A stretch of 64,000 nt of DNA, taken from the NCBI RefSeq assembly GCF_039621855.1, contig NZ_CP155071.1, positions 4,588,001-4,652,000 on the forward strand. The letters are read 5' to 3'. Position numbers and translations under genes: made by a program. Shown here piece by piece: positions 9,203 to 19,573 of the stretch. The DNA is from Erwinia sp. HDF1-3R. Lineage in GTDB: Bacteria > Pseudomonadota > Gammaproteobacteria > Enterobacterales > Enterobacteriaceae. The notes under the pieces were generated by a model that searched no databases, was not told the DNA's origin, and saw only the letters and a list, made by a program, of their open reading frames with translations. Positions within the stretch are counted from its first letter, which is position 1, and each line of letters begins with the position of its first letter.

Positions 9203-10484
9203 GTCGTACTAACTCCTGCATAATATCGTTAAACGGCGCATGCTCATCGCCATTTTGGTTTAACCATGCGAGTAATACATCACGCTTACCCATAGCGCGG
9301 TCGTTTTCCTCATTTTCTCCCGGATGGTATTCCCCTAAATCTACAAATATCTGTAGCTCCGCGAGCTTTGCTAAAATACGGCGTATCTCTGCCGCCAAAC
9401 GTAGATGTTCCGGTTCGCAGACCTGACTGACAACACGGCTAATGCTGCCCAGAACATCTATAGCCGGATAATGATTCTTCGCGGCTAATTTTCGGCTTAG
9501 ATAAATGTGCCCATCAAGTATGGAGCGAATCTCATCTGCAATCGGGTCGGGTTCATCATCACTTTCAAGCAAAATTGTGAACCATGCCGTAATACTTCCA
9601 GAGTGCGTACAACCTGGTCGCTCAAGTAACCTGGGTAATGAGTCAAATACTGAAGCTGGATAGCCACGCCGTGCCGGAGGTTCACCCGCAGCCAGCGCCA
9701 CATCTCGTAAAGCCCTGGCATACCGGGTTATAGAATCTAAAAACAACACCACGTTCAAATCAGCATCACGGAAATACTCTGCAATCGTGGTGGCCACTAG
9801 TGCGGCGTTGCAACGATCAAGCGATGAATAATCAGATGTTGCATAGACCAGTATACATTTCTGCTGGCGACCCGACTGCCTGAGCGCTTCTGTAAACTCA
9901 GTCACTTCTCGCCCACGCTCGCCGATCAAAGCGATAACGAAGACATCCGCATCCGAGTGCTCAATCAGCATGTGCATCAGGGTCGTTTTGCCACAGCCTG
10001 CCGAAGCGAAAATACCCAGCCTCTGGCCGATACCGCAGGTAATCAATCCGTCAATCGCACGTATTCCAGTATAAAACGGCTGGCGAATGCCGACGCGATC
10101 CTGGTACGAAGGAGGGGGTGAATCTATTGGCCTTATTTCGCTTACAAATCCACCTGCATTATTCGCAAAACGCTCAACAATCTGCCCCGCAGGATCCAGC
10201 ACACAACCCAGCAAATCCGGGCTAAGCATAACGGAGAGTCCCGATCCCGTTGGGCTAATAATTGCCTCTCTGGACAGACCTTTTGAAGTACCAATCAGAC
10301 TTAAAATGGTACGTTCGCCATTGAATCCTAATACCTGGGCACGAGCCACTACCGCTGACTGACTCCAACTTTCGCGAATCTCACAAAGCTCTCCTACTTT
10401 CACATTAGGTAACACGGCTTCGATAAGAGGCCCAGAAAGTCGCAATGGATGAGCCTGATACCGCAATAAAGCCCCCGTGGCCAT
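9192..10484 (-). CDS. invC: InvC/SctN type III secretion ATPase
   Basis: 430 residues. Hexameric ATPase that releases chaperones and unfolds substrates at the cytoplasmic face. The Walker A loop ASAGCGKTT has its Lys at 166; Walker B is [15 protein letters not shown]; the family signatures [20 protein letters not shown] and [12 protein letters not shown] are present. Length matches Salmonella InvC (431). Begins one base before the end of invB (shared base in stop/start). Confidence 0.97.
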   Translation of the reverse strand: MATGALLRYQAHPLRLSGPLIEAVLPNVKVGELCEIRESWSQSAVVARAQVLGFNGERTILSLIGTSKGLSREAIISPTGSGLSVMLSPDLLGCVLDPAGQIVERFANNAGGFVSEIRPIDSPPPSYQDRVGIRQPFYTGIRAIDGLITCGIGQRLGIFASAGCGKTTLMHMLIEHSDADVFVIALIGERGREVTEFTEALRQSGRQQKCILVYATSDYSSLDRCNAALVATTIAEYFRDADLNVVLFLDSITRYARALRDVALAAGEPPARRGYPASVFDSLPRLLERPGCTHSGSITAWFTILLESDDEPDPIADEIRSILDGHIYLSRKLAAKNHYPAIDVLGSISRVVSQVCEPEHLRLAAEIRRILAKLAELQIFVDLGEYHPGENEENDRAMGKRDVLLAWLNQNGDEHAPFNDIMQELVRLAS

Positions 10485-10885
10485 TACCGAATGATCCCCA
10501 AAATAGCTTCCTGCTGGATGAAAAACTCATCCAATGCCTCAGCAAAACGTGAGCTACTTTCCAGAAAGTTTGGATGCACCAGCCCTTTGAGTTCGATATA
10601 CCCCTCATTTGTGAAAATCTGGAGCTGTCCGGTGATTGAGAAATGACATCCCTCCATCATTTTCTCCAGAATAGCACTTGCTTTATATTGCATAATGCTA
10701 TCGCTGGCTTCACAAAGGCGTGACCATATCCAGACATAATTATCATCTAAGCTAATAAGCAGGCTGGGATGATTTTGAAAATCAAGGGAAATTGTAGAGT
10801 GTCCATCAAAATCACCCAATATGGATTCATCGCATCCATTTTCTAACAATGCACCACGAATTAAAGAAACAATATCTGTATACAT
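10484..10885 (-). CDS. invB: InvB/SpaK-type class I effector chaperone
   Basis: 133 residues, acidic, with alternating strands and helices (start [17 protein letters not shown], ending [18 protein letters not shown]). This is the size and fold pattern of multi-effector class IB chaperones such as InvB and Spa15, and it occupies their place between invA and invC. Its effector clients are not visible in the window; the presence of the chaperone implies that effectors are encoded elsewhere. Confidence 0.88.
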   Translation of the reverse strand: MYTDIVSLIRGALLENGCDESILGDFDGHSTISLDFQNHPSLLISLDDNYVWIWSRLCEASDSIMQYKASAILEKMMEGCHFSITGQLQIFTNEGYIELKGLVHPNFLESSSRFAEALDEFFIQQEAILGIIR

Positions 10886-10900
10886 ATTACTCGCTCTCTT

Positions 10901-12949
10901 TTAGATGGTTTTAATGACACTAATTGATACTGTATCGGTTACCTCACCAAACGACATGACCTCAAGATCTTTAAATCGCGCCTCTAAAAATCTTTTTAGA
11001 AAGCGCCTAATATCAACTGAGGAGAGTACGACAAGATCGCGACATGAGATCGTCACGTTCTCCATAGCAAGTGAAAACTTATCCATAAGTTCATCAGCAA
11101 CCGCAGGGTCCAGGTTGAGAAATGTTCCTGCAGAAGTATTCCTGATACCTTGTCTTAATTTCTCTTCAAAATCATTTGAAAGCATGATTACACGTAATGT
11201 GTTACCGGCCGAGAACTTGTGGCAAATATATCGGGCCATCGCTCCACGGATGTGTTCAACCAGTGAAATAACATCTTTCTCTCGCGGAGCCCATAGCGCA
11301 ATAGCTTCCATAATAAGTTTCATGTTACGCACGGAAATACGTTCGCCTAACAGGCGCTGTAATACCTCAGAGATTCGCTGAATGGTGGCATGCCGCATCA
11401 CTTCTTTCATTAAATCAGGATATTTTTCCTCAAGTTTTTCCAACATATTCTTGGTTTCCTGAACACCAAAATATTCACCAATATGCCTAATCATGATAGC
11501 CGAGAACATATAGTAAACTTCATCAATACTATTTCGAAGTTGGTATCCCAATGCAGAAAGCGATTTTTTCTGCCCTTCGTCAACCCATACCATATTATCG
11601 ATTGTGACAAAGGGGATCCCCATGTGCTCGAGTTCTTCAGAACTGTTAACGACTCGATGATGGTTAAACTTGACGCGAATTAGATCGGCCTTTATCTCAT
11701 TAATCAGAATTATGACTGTATCTGGATCAGCGTTGGCCGAGGGTTTTAGTGTAATTTCAGGGAGGCTAATACCGTAATCAATGAAGAACTGACTGCGATA
11801 GCGATCGGTAAGTCTCTCTTTTTCAAATATATCTACATCATTCTCATTGACAAGAATAATTACAGGCACCGTTTCTGACCGAATACTGTCCAGATCGGTT
11901 ATCAATCCAAGAGAACTTTCACTATCGCCGGAGGCGGAATCGGGATCAAAACCATCTTCTGCCTGCACGTCCGTTTCTCTCAGGGATTTCTTATCTTTCC
12001 AGTATTGATAGTAAAAAACGCCAGCAAGTGACACAGCTAAGATCAGAAATACGGCAAAAGGAAAGCCAGGTAAGCTGCCGATGCCAAGTGCGATAATTGC
12101 TCCAATTATTAACACAGAGGGATTTTTGAAGAGCTGATCTATTATGTTTCGTCCCATATTGTCACCATCGCCGTTTACGCGTGTAACAATAAATCCCGCA
12201 CCAATAGCAATCAATAGCGCAGGGATCTGTGCGACTAAACCGTCACCAATCGTCAGTAGGGTATAAACAGAAAGAGCAGTTGACATATCCATGCCATGCT
12301 GCGCAACTCCGACGCTCATCCCCCCGATAAGGTTAATGAAAATAACAATAATACCTGCGATGGCATCTCCTTTGATGAATTTCATTGCACCATCAAAAGA
12401 ACCGTATAACTGACTCTCACGTTCAACCACGCTCCGGCGTTCTGATGCGCCTGTAGCATCAATTGATCCAGCACGCAAATCAGCATCAATACTCATTTGC
12501 TTTCCGGGCATACCATCCAGTGAGAATCGTGCTGCTACTTCGGCAACACGCTCCGCACCTTTGGTGATAACCATAAACTGTACAATGGTAACAATAGAGA
12601 AGATAACAAACCCTACAACCAGGTTATCTCCAATAACAAACTGTCCAAAGGTAGCGATAATCTCACCTGCGTCTGCATCATTTAGAATCAGTCGGCTGGT
12701 GCTAACCGACAACGCTAAACGAAACAATGTCGTTATAAGCAGCACTGCAGGAAATGTTGAGAAATTCAGGATTCTGTCAATGTAAAATGATGCCAGGAAC
12801 ACCATAATTGAAAGAACCATATTTAAACCGATTAAAAAATCGACCAGATAAGTTGGAAGAGGAATAACCAGCATCGAAATAATAACGACAACCAATACCA
12901 GTATAAATAATTCTGGATGATTTCTTATTTTACTTAAAAACCTATTCAT
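10901..12949 (-). CDS. invA: InvA/SctV export-gate protein
   Basis: 682 residues. FHIPEP/FlhA-family export gate: about eight membrane segments in residues 15-325, then a ~350-residue cytoplasmic domain forming the nonameric ring. The family signature after the first segments (TRLILNDADAGEIIATFGQF, DGMPGKQMSIDADLRAG) is clear. Length equals that of SPI-1 InvA (685). A 23-base gap separates it from invE. No irregularity seen. Confidence 0.97.
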   Translation of the reverse strand: MNRFLSKIRNHPELFILVLVVVIISMLVIPLPTYLVDFLIGLNMVLSIMVFLASFYIDRILNFSTFPAVLLITTLFRLALSVSTSRLILNDADAGEIIATFGQFVIGDNLVVGFVIFSIVTIVQFMVITKGAERVAEVAARFSLDGMPGKQMSIDADLRAGSIDATGASERRSVVERESQLYGSFDGAMKFIKGDAIAGIIVIFINLIGGMSVGVAQHGMDMSTALSVYTLLTIGDGLVAQIPALLIAIGAGFIVTRVNGDGDNMGRNIIDQLFKNPSVLIIGAIIALGIGSLPGFPFAVFLILAVSLAGVFYYQYWKDKKSLRETDVQAEDGFDPDSASGDSESSLGLITDLDSIRSETVPVIILVNENDVDIFEKERLTDRYRSQFFIDYGISLPEITLKPSANADPDTVIILINEIKADLIRVKFNHHRVVNSSEELEHMGIPFVTIDNMVWVDEGQKKSLSALGYQLRNSIDEVYYMFSAIMIRHIGEYFGVQETKNMLEKLEEKYPDLMKEVMRHATIQRISEVLQRLLGERISVRNMKLIMEAIALWAPREKDVISLVEHIRGAMARYICHKFSAGNTLRVIMLSNDFEEKLRQGIRNTSAGTFLNLDPAVADELMDKFSLAMENVTISCRDLVVLSSVDIRRFLKRFLEARFKDLEVMSFGEVTDTVSISVIKTI

Positions 12950-12972
12950 TTTTCATACATCCATATATATAT

Positions 12973-14112
12973 TTATTCTACTTCCCGGCGACGTTCAATG
13001 TTTTCTTGAAATAATGTCTTATCTGCAATATTTTCAAATTTACTCAGTAGATCATCACGATGTTCCGGTTGACTGAATACTTCATGAGGAAGCCTTTTGC
13101 ACGAAACATAAATAGTTTGCAAGAGCGTGGCACAATCATGCTTCCTGGCAAAACGAATATAATCTCCTAAGACTTCCTCCAGAAGTTTACTAAGATGCTG
13201 AGGATTATCCAGAATACTAAACATAAAATATAGCCAGTCACCCTCCTCCTTGTTGAAATCACGGATTAAGATGTTGTTCAAAATATTCTTAATAAATACA
13301 ATATCGCACGAACGGATTAGTTTTACCTGCCCAATCCTTCCCAACAGATAGCCAAATTCAATATGGCTACAGCTTGGATCGGCTGAATCAATATCTGCCA
13401 GAACAGAATCTTCCATAAAATTAATTACTATCCCACGCTTTTCTATTCCGTAGATGGTAATCCATTCCTTGTAAAGCTCAATCTCACCCTGGTCACTTTC
13501 CAGAAAGTCCCGATAGCTTTCGCGCATCAGGGCGGGACTCATCATTAGTTTCTTCCCAAACAAACGCGCTTTCAACGCAACGTTGATGCCGGCTTTCAGA
13601 CGTTTGGGATCTGCCTCTTTTTCTACCTTAGAGAGAAGATTTTTGAGTCGCTTGCGGACAATTTCATCAATGTCTCTCCGCCGTAGCATCTCGCGTAGCA
13701 CCAATACAAGATCGCTGTCATCGGGAAAAAAAGCACGTGCCTGACGAAGCAGGTTCTCAATGTTGTTCCCTTCAGTGCCTTTTAAGATCTTTACCAGCTT
13801 ATCGAATTTCGGTGCAACGTTATCATCCAATACCTGATCGAAGACAGTATCACCCGAAGCGCCCGATTTTTTGTCATAGTCACGACGATTGCGGAACTGC
13901 GCCATAGCCGCTGACATTTCATCTGTCGCCTGAGCGAATTTTTGCAACATCGCTGCCGGCGACTCATCCTCAGCGATCTGTACCTCTCCTTCTGAAAGAG
14001 CATCACGTCGCTCGGCCTGTTCTGAGCTCACTTCCTTTTCCGTGGAAAGTTGTTCTCGGCGCTGCACATAAAGCTGCATGCCCGCGCCTTCTTTACCTAT
14101 TCCTAGCGCCAT
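12973..14112 (-). CDS. invE: InvE/MxiC/SctW gatekeeper
   Basis: 379 residues. Cytoplasmic regulator that holds back effectors until translocators are exported. A disordered acidic N-terminus (about 1-75) is followed by helical X-bundle domains, with hallmarks such as LRQARAFFPDDSDLVLVLRE and KARLFGKKLMMSPALMRESY. The start at 14112 overlaps the end of invG by 10 bases. Confidence 0.93.
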   Translation of the reverse strand: MALGIGKEGAGMQLYVQRREQLSTEKEVSSEQAERRDALSEGEVQIAEDESPAAMLQKFAQATDEMSAAMAQFRNRRDYDKKSGASGDTVFDQVLDDNVAPKFDKLVKILKGTEGNNIENLLRQARAFFPDDSDLVLVLREMLRRRDIDEIVRKRLKNLLSKVEKEADPKRLKAGINVALKARLFGKKLMMSPALMRESYRDFLESDQGEIELYKEWITIYGIEKRGIVINFMEDSVLADIDSADPSCSHIEFGYLLGRIGQVKLIRSCDIVFIKNILNNILIRDFNKEEGDWLYFMFSILDNPQHLSKLLEEVLGDYIRFARKHDCATLLQTIYVSCKRLPHEVFSQPEHRDDLLSKFENIADKTLFQENIERRREVE

Positions 14113-15773
14113 TTTTGACTGTCCAGGTAATTCATCATCCAGTTTTGAAGCTTGTCACTGGAAAAATCACTCTTCATCTCGCCTATCAGTTTACTGGCGT
14201 CCGGACTGAGGGGGGCCTCAATTTCACGTGGCTGAATAAGGAAAACGCGCACCATATTCGACCTCCTGTCTCGCGTGTAGCTAAAGAGCTTTCCTACCCA
14301 GGGAAGATCACTCAGTAAGGGAATTTTCCCCTCTATACTGGTATCTTCATCACGCGTATATCCCCCGATAAGCAAGCTTTTACCTCTGGGTACCCTGGCA
14401 ACAGTGCTGATATTTGTGCGCCCTACTTCCGGTAAATCACCCGCTTTAAGCTGCGAGTTATCGAACTGATTACCATCTTCGACGTTTAGCATCATTTCAA
14501 CCTCGCCGTTTGCCGTGAAACGGGGAAGTACGCTGAGCAGGGTGCCGTAAGTCACACTTTCAAGCTGAGCGGTACGCTCTCCCACCAATTTAGAATAGAA
14601 GGTGCGACTATTATCAAAAATGGCAGGGATATTTTCCTGGGTGAGTAACATGGGGCGAGACACAATATTCGCCTGGTTTTTCTCACTTAAAGCCAGAGCG
14701 GTCACCATAAAACTTGCACGATCAATCGTACTGGCGCCGCCATTCAAAGAAATACCGAGATTTGAACCTACATTGAGGTTTCCGGTCCACTGGACACCTA
14801 AGTTCTCGAAAGCCTCTTTTTGCAGGTCGACAATCCATACCGAGAGTTCTATATGTCGTTTCTGCTTGTCCAGGGAACTTACCAGATTACGAATATAATC
14901 AACCTGCTCTGCGCTTCCACGCACCAAAAGACTGTTAGTTCCCGGGTCAGAAATTATGCTCATGCCATTACCCGTTAGCGGGCTTCGGACCTGTCCGTCA
15001 AGCATCTGAACATCTGTAATAGGCGATGCGTCTCCTGACTCAGATAAACTATGTGGCCAAACGTCATCATTTTCCACAGGCTTAGTTTGTGTGCGCTGAA
15101 TACGCCCACCCGAGCTGTTACCATTTGACATAACGCGGTTAACAACAGTGGATATACCAGGGATGATGATTTTATCTTTCCGGTAACTATATTCCCGGTC
15201 TTCAACAAAAGTATTATAGAGGGGGATAACAGCGATGTTTTCCCGCCCATCATAACCATCACTTTTTTGATCAAGGTACTTTGCCGCATTCGAAATTAAG
15301 TCGATATAGATCGGTGGCCCTGACACGTAGAATGTTGTGTTACGCTGATCAGAACGAAGCGGATAACGCGCATCATATAAACCAGAATTTTTTAAAAAAT
15401 CATTAACAACATTGAATGATGTGTTACGCAATACAATAACGGCATTTCGAATTTCAGATGCATCGTAAACATAAATAGCCTGACCATCATTATACCAGAT
15501 CAAACCTAGCTGATCGGATATGGCCGTAAGAACCCCCTGAGGCTTAGTTATATCAAATTCGCCACTTATTTTCTTGCGAACGGCAATTTTACTCAATATA
15601 ACAGGCTTACGCATAACAGAAGAGATAGCATCAAATATACCTTTAACACCTTCTTCACGTGCAATGTAACCCTGTTGATTTTTACCAGTGGTATAACCAT
15701 ATTGTGGTACGGAAATCATTAGCAGAGCAGAAAAAATAATACTCAATCTTATATGCCAGGGTGATATGATCAT
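14103..15773 (-). CDS. invG: InvG/SctC outer-membrane secretin
   Basis: 556 residues. Outer-membrane ring of the injectisome. A signal peptide (about 1-28, ending near QYGYTTG) is followed by N0/N1-type modules and the secretin barrel domain, with the conserved segment SLLIGGYTRDEDTSIEGKIP LLSDLPWVGKLF split across residues ~485-520 and the VARVP motif before it. The C-terminal tail is short. The pilotin gene invH is not seen nearby. ATG overlaps the invF stop by 4 bases, giving translational coupling as in Salmonella. Confidence 0.96.
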   Translation of the reverse strand: MIISPWHIRLSIIFSALLMISVPQYGYTTGKNQQGYIAREEGVKGIFDAISSVMRKPVILSKIAVRKKISGEFDITKPQGVLTAISDQLGLIWYNDGQAIYVYDASEIRNAVIVLRNTSFNVVNDFLKNSGLYDARYPLRSDQRNTTFYVSGPPIYIDLISNAAKYLDQKSDGYDGRENIAVIPLYNTFVEDREYSYRKDKIIIPGISTVVNRVMSNGNSSGGRIQRTQTKPVENDDVWPHSLSESGDASPITDVQMLDGQVRSPLTGNGMSIISDPGTNSLLVRGSAEQVDYIRNLVSSLDKQKRHIELSVWIVDLQKEAFENLGVQWTGNLNVGSNLGISLNGGASTIDRASFMVTALALSEKNQANIVSRPMLLTQENIPAIFDNSRTFYSKLVGERTAQLESVTYGTLLSVLPRFTANGEVEMMLNVEDGNQFDNSQLKAGDLPEVGRTNISTVARVPRGKSLLIGGYTRDEDTSIEGKIPLLSDLPWVGKLFSYTRDRRSNMVRVFLIQPREIEAPLSPDASKLIGEMKSDFSSDKLQNWMMNYLDSQKWR

Positions 15774-16534
15774 GAATCAACTCGCATGTATAAATTTTTT
15801 AAATTTCGTGGAGACACTCCGAATGCATCCTTTACTTCATTAGAGAAATGAGACAGGGAGGCGTACCCGTGGTTCATGGCGATAGTCGTCAGGTTGTTAC
15901 TTTTACTTTCAATGAGATCCAATATTGCTCTTACCAGCCGCCAGTCGCGCATTTCTACCTTAGTCGTGTTTCCTAAAGCCCGGCGCGCAAGCCTCCTGAA
16001 GTGGGACACAGATAACCCGTAACGTTGGCTAAGGGCGCTTATGCGTTGAGTTGAGCTGTCACATGACTCCTCCAGCAGAAATTCTACCAGATCGTACCAT
16101 TCGTTATTCCTTAATGTCTCGCTGAAGGACTTGATGGAATCAGCGTTCGCCAGTGACTGATTCAGGAACCAATATTCAATTTCTCTTGTCGTTGGCTGCA
16201 TACTCAGGTTCGCTGATAAATAACCCCAGACCCTATTATTTTGATCTTTTTTCTTATTCTGAGCTTTATCAATGAAAACCTGTAATTTTGTAAGGTGAGG
16301 GAGATCGAGCCTGGTACAGTTCAGGTTACCCATATCTACAGTAAGCATACAGGGTGTCAATACCAGCATTCCACTATCATGCCTTTCAATACACAATTTT
16401 TCGTCTTTATCTTTTGTATTAATCCACACATCACAACCGGAATGATCGGCTTTGATATACAGTAATGAGTGACGTGGGAATTGGTAAGACTCCCCAGCAG
16501 TTAAACAATCGTTTTCGATGTTACTTTTCATCAC
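15770..16534 (-). CDS. invF: InvF/MxiE/YsaE-type AraC regulator of the T3SS
   Basis: 254 residues. AraC/XylS-family activator; in Salmonella InvF works with SicA to switch on translocator and effector genes. The C-terminal ~100 residues carry the two helix-turn-helix units (LSQRYGLSVSHFRRLARRAL and LTTIAMNHGYASLSHFSNEV) and the closing family signature FGVSPRNLKN. First gene of the inv string and overlapped with invG, so it should be transcribed from a promoter in the 270-bp space at 16535-16804. Confidence 0.93.
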   Translation of the reverse strand: MMKSNIENDCLTAGESYQFPRHSLLYIKADHSGCDVWINTKDKDEKLCIERHDSGMLVLTPCMLTVDMGNLNCTRLDLPHLTKLQVFIDKAQNKKKDQNNRVWGYLSANLSMQPTTREIEYWFLNQSLANADSIKSFSETLRNNEWYDLVEFLLEESCDSSTQRISALSQRYGLSVSHFRRLARRALGNTTKVEMRDWRLVRAILDLIESKSNNLTTIAMNHGYASLSHFSNEVKDAFGVSPRNLKNLYMRVDS

Positions 16535-16804
16535 TTACTCTTTTACAGGAAAAATATCATGTTTAGAGTATAGGTAGTTAAAAGCACACGATCCTGATGA
16601 AATAATGATGAGAATTCGCTACAGCGCCTCTCATCATATGTCATCTGAAGTATAAACCCAACTAATGTAATTATTAATAATAACTTTAGAACAATTCGCC
16701 TACGCAAGAACATTGGTGCTGATAAAACAGGGCCGTAACGCAGCAGCTTCTACTCCCGGATGAAGAATTTCACATGAGCAGGTATCAATTAAACCAGCTT
16801 AAAA

Positions 16805-17425
16805 TCAAAAACAATTACTTAAGCTATCAGCTAAATTATGATCAATTTTCTTTATAATTTCCTTTTTTAGTAATGCCACTCGAGAAGAATATAATTTATC
16901 TTTTTCAAGATCATCAATCAGTTCGATGGCTATTTTTAACTTATCATTCATAATCAGCTGATATGCGCGGTAAAATTTATCAGTAGAATCATCATGATAA
17001 AGATTTTTAGGCAGTGATGAATAAGCTTCTAATGTATGATTTACTACTTCAGAATCCTTAAGCAGCCCCGTGGCTTTCGGTACGATCTCTCTTTCAACGT
17101 TGTGCCTTACGCTGACAGGAAATATAAAAATATACCCTTTACTAAAAAGAGTTTTAATATATTTACTTGTTTTGTTCTCTCCGAGTAATTTTCTTAACGC
17201 ATAGACACATCGCGTAAGTGACTCGTCGTTAATTTCGCCATGCCTCCAAATAGCTCTAATAAGATCTTCTTTTTTTACTACCTGGCCCGCGTTTTCCACC
17301 AAAATACTCAAGAGATGCATCTCCTTAGGCGGAACAGAAATTACCCTCTGAGATTTATACAAAACTTCATTATATGTTAAGTAGAAATCACCGAAGCAAT
17401 ATCCTTTGATACTCCTTCTCTGCAT
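16805..17425 (-). CDS. Short winged-helix (OmpR/ToxR-type) regulator
   Basis: 206 residues. The first ~105 are a Trans_reg_C winged helix: strands around YCFGDFYLTY, then VPPKEMHLLSILVENAGQVVKKEDL, the recognition region DESLTRCVYALRKLLGE and the wing KYIKTLFSKGYIF. There is no receiver domain and no membrane segment, so it resembles the DNA-binding part of HilA/CadC-like proteins with a ~90-residue helical tail. It may be a truncated HilA-like activator of the adjacent T3SS, or a regulator of unknown target. It is clearly a distant paralogue of the next gene, sharing the same order of motifs. Confidence 0.8.
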   Translation of the reverse strand: MQRRSIKGYCFGDFYLTYNEVLYKSQRVISVPPKEMHLLSILVENAGQVVKKEDLIRAIWRHGEINDESLTRCVYALRKLLGENKTSKYIKTLFSKGYIFIFPVSVRHNVEREIVPKATGLLKDSEVVNHTLEAYSSLPKNLYHDDSTDKFYRAYQLIMNDKLKIAIELIDDLEKDKLYSSRVALLKKEIIKKIDHNLADSLSNCF

Positions 17426-17643
17426 TCATAGCCCCTTAGTCTCTTTTCCAGAGAACATTTATCCCATGTTACGTCACCGAGTTCTTATATAAAACGCGGA
17501 AATATGCATAATCGATATGGGAACATAGAGGTTTCATGGGGATATCTTTCATTAAGTCAAATGTTGAAAGTATGACCTATAACTTTATCAGAAGCATGGC
17601 CGTTATTAACAGGAAAAATTAGCGTCCATTTACTCTTATTAGC

Positions 17644-18465
17644 TCAGATTATCATGCTGGGTAGTTGACGGACGTGTCCTAACTTTGCTGTGATGTTTAT
17701 CTTCGACGCATCGTCAGGGTTGACTGATGAAATCATTGTCATGATCACTGAAAAAAGCGCCTGATAGTAAATATTCCTATCGTCCGATAAATATACCGCT
17801 TCGCGTTGCACAACGGAATGGTCTTTAGCTCTCACCAGCTCCACCCTGATGATCTCTTGTTCTTTATAGCTAATCTCAGCGCCCGTGATATAGTAATCTG
17901 CATTCGATTTTTCAAGAGCCAATAGAAAATTACTGTAACCTTTAAGGGATTGTATGAAAAATGACGAGACAAGCAGGATTGACAGATTATTTTCGTTTTT
18001 AAAATATTGCACCCATTCAATCAACTGATCGTGCAGGCAAACCGCGATGTTTTTCCTCTTCATTTCAAAAGGAAACAATGCAATGCTGCATTTTTTGACT
18101 AACTGCTTTCTACTTTTACCTGAGCAGCCCACATTTACCAGCTCCTGTTGCTCTGCTACATGCACCTCAGCAAGAAACCGATAACCTTTTCCATAAACTG
18201 TTTCGATGAAACGCCTGGCATTCGATTGACCAAGGGCGCGGCGAAGCACATAGATACAGCGTGTCAATGATTCATCAGATACCGTCCCGCCTTTCCAGAC
18301 ATTTCGGATTAAGTCTTCTTTGGAAACTACTGTATTAGCCTGCTCCAATAAATAATGGAGTACCGAAGCCTCCTTTGGGGCCAGCGCAATCCCCCCCTTA
18401 TCTTTAGCCAGCAGACGTCCATTTATAAAACGAAACTGTTCAAATTCATAGTAAATTGCATTCAC
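17644..18465 (-). CDS. HilA-like winged-helix regulator
   Basis: 273 residues. Residues 1-105 form the same winged-helix type (LAPKEASVLHYLLEQANTVV, DESLTRCIYVLRRALGQ, RFIETVYGKGYRF). Residues ~125-255 form an alpha/beta domain (IALFPFEMKRKNIAVCLHDQ, ADYYITGAEISY, VRLV-type strands) resembling the middle domain of HilA. It lacks the long C-terminal part of HilA (553 residues), so only partial equivalence is claimed. Location directly upstream of the T3SS makes it the best local candidate for the island's master activator. Confidence 0.8.
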   Translation of the reverse strand: MNAIYYEFEQFRFINGRLLAKDKGGIALAPKEASVLHYLLEQANTVVSKEDLIRNVWKGGTVSDESLTRCIYVLRRALGQSNARRFIETVYGKGYRFLAEVHVAEQQELVNVGCSGKSRKQLVKKCSIALFPFEMKRKNIAVCLHDQLIEWVQYFKNENNLSILLVSSFFIQSLKGYSNFLLALEKSNADYYITGAEISYKEQEIIRVELVRAKDHSVVQREAVYLSDDRNIYYQALFSVIMTMISSVNPDDASKINITAKLGHVRQLPSMII

Positions 18466-19311
18466 GAATATAATTCCTTTTAAAGGTGTGTCTGTATGCC
18501 ATTGTACTATATTCAGCCTGATCTGGAGTCAGACCTTTTCCCAATGTCCTGGCTGACTCGGGGAATTAGTGGTCCTGTTTTTCTCCCCTGTTACGCAAAA
18601 GTCTTTATTAAGAAAAGATTTATGGGGGAATAGTGATACCATAATAAACAATAAATAATTGTTATAAATTAATTCATATTCGCATTACCCTGGAAACGGC
18701 GGCACTCTTCTCACCCACGATTATTTATCTTATATATAAATCGACAATTATTGATCTAATGCGGCTACATAAATAGTTAGCTTTTCTTTTGTTTCCTGGT
18801 ATATCTTTGTTCTGCAAGATGCTACTAACTCTTGGATAGATTAAGGCATTAAGAGTAAAAAATATTCTTATATGCGCAAATTATCGTAAACGGCCCTTAA
18901 AAACACCGATTCATTTAAATAAATAAAGAAAAATTGATATAGGATAATTTCCTTTGGTTTTTTCAAAATCAACCGTTGAGATTTATGAGAAATTGTGAGA
19001 TGTAGGCCAGTCTGTTCCTTCCTGTCCTGTAAATCCTGTTATATCAACGTCGGCGAGCGACTTAAGGATGCCCCTTTAAATTTTTCGTCTTCTTCAAACT
19101 AACAACCTTTTGTTCGAAAAGGTCTGTAAACTGGTAAATTCTGGTACTGTTTTTTTTCAAATCCCCCCCCCTGTTAGTTATGGTTTTCTGGCCTCAAATG
19201 TAAGCAAGATAGCAGTAAATTTACTTATTACCCGTACCTGGGATAAGGTTCCTTTGCAGTATTTTCGGAAAGGATTTAGTCAAAATGGGACCAGACTACA
19301 TCCCATTTCCA
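18466..19311. other. AT-rich gene-poor stretch upstream of the HilA-like gene
   Basis: About 850 bases without a supportable gene. It should contain the promoter of the HilA-like regulator at its left end. At 19150-19172 there are adjacent homopolymers, T8 and C9. The open frame on the plus strand at 19110-19373 (87 codons) has no recognisable content or convincing ribosome site and runs through the C9 tract; I do not call it a gene. The composition suggests H-NS-bound island DNA. Confidence 0.6.
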
Positions 19312-19573
19312 TTACTTATCTAACCGTGACTCTCCTTTGCAACTATAGGATTTTCCGTCATACGTTACATTAACCAAAACACGATAACCGCCTGAATGGT
19401 TTGTTCCAACAATCACTGGTGATTTTAACGTTACCAAATTGAATAGTAGTATCCCGACTCACAGTGCCGTACATGTTTGGAAAGGTCCTTATTCCACCTG
19501 CTCCATTCTGAAATCGGGCCACGCCTCCTTCTAACGACATCGGTATCATCAATGTGCTGCCATCGAAGCTCAT
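19312..19573 (-). pseudogene. Small unrecognised gene with a one-base frameshift
   Basis: An ATG at 19573 has a strong ribosome site (AAAGGAGACAGG). Reading is open through MSFDGSTLMIPMSLEGGVA and on to TTIQFGNV, then continues out of frame to a weak tail. If one A is skipped in the AAAA run at 19426-19423 the frame becomes VKSPVIVGTNHSGGYRVLV and runs to a TAA at 19312, giving a coherent 86-residue product with a Gly/Tyr/Val beta-type C-terminus. Good ribosome site plus better protein-like sequence after correction argues for a recently broken gene or a base-calling error; the family is unknown to me. Confidence 0.5.

Noticed and set aside
19110-19373. 87-codon plus-strand frame in the island boundary
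   Set aside because: No ribosome site, no known content, and it runs over the T8/C9 tracts and the end of the minus-strand broken gene.
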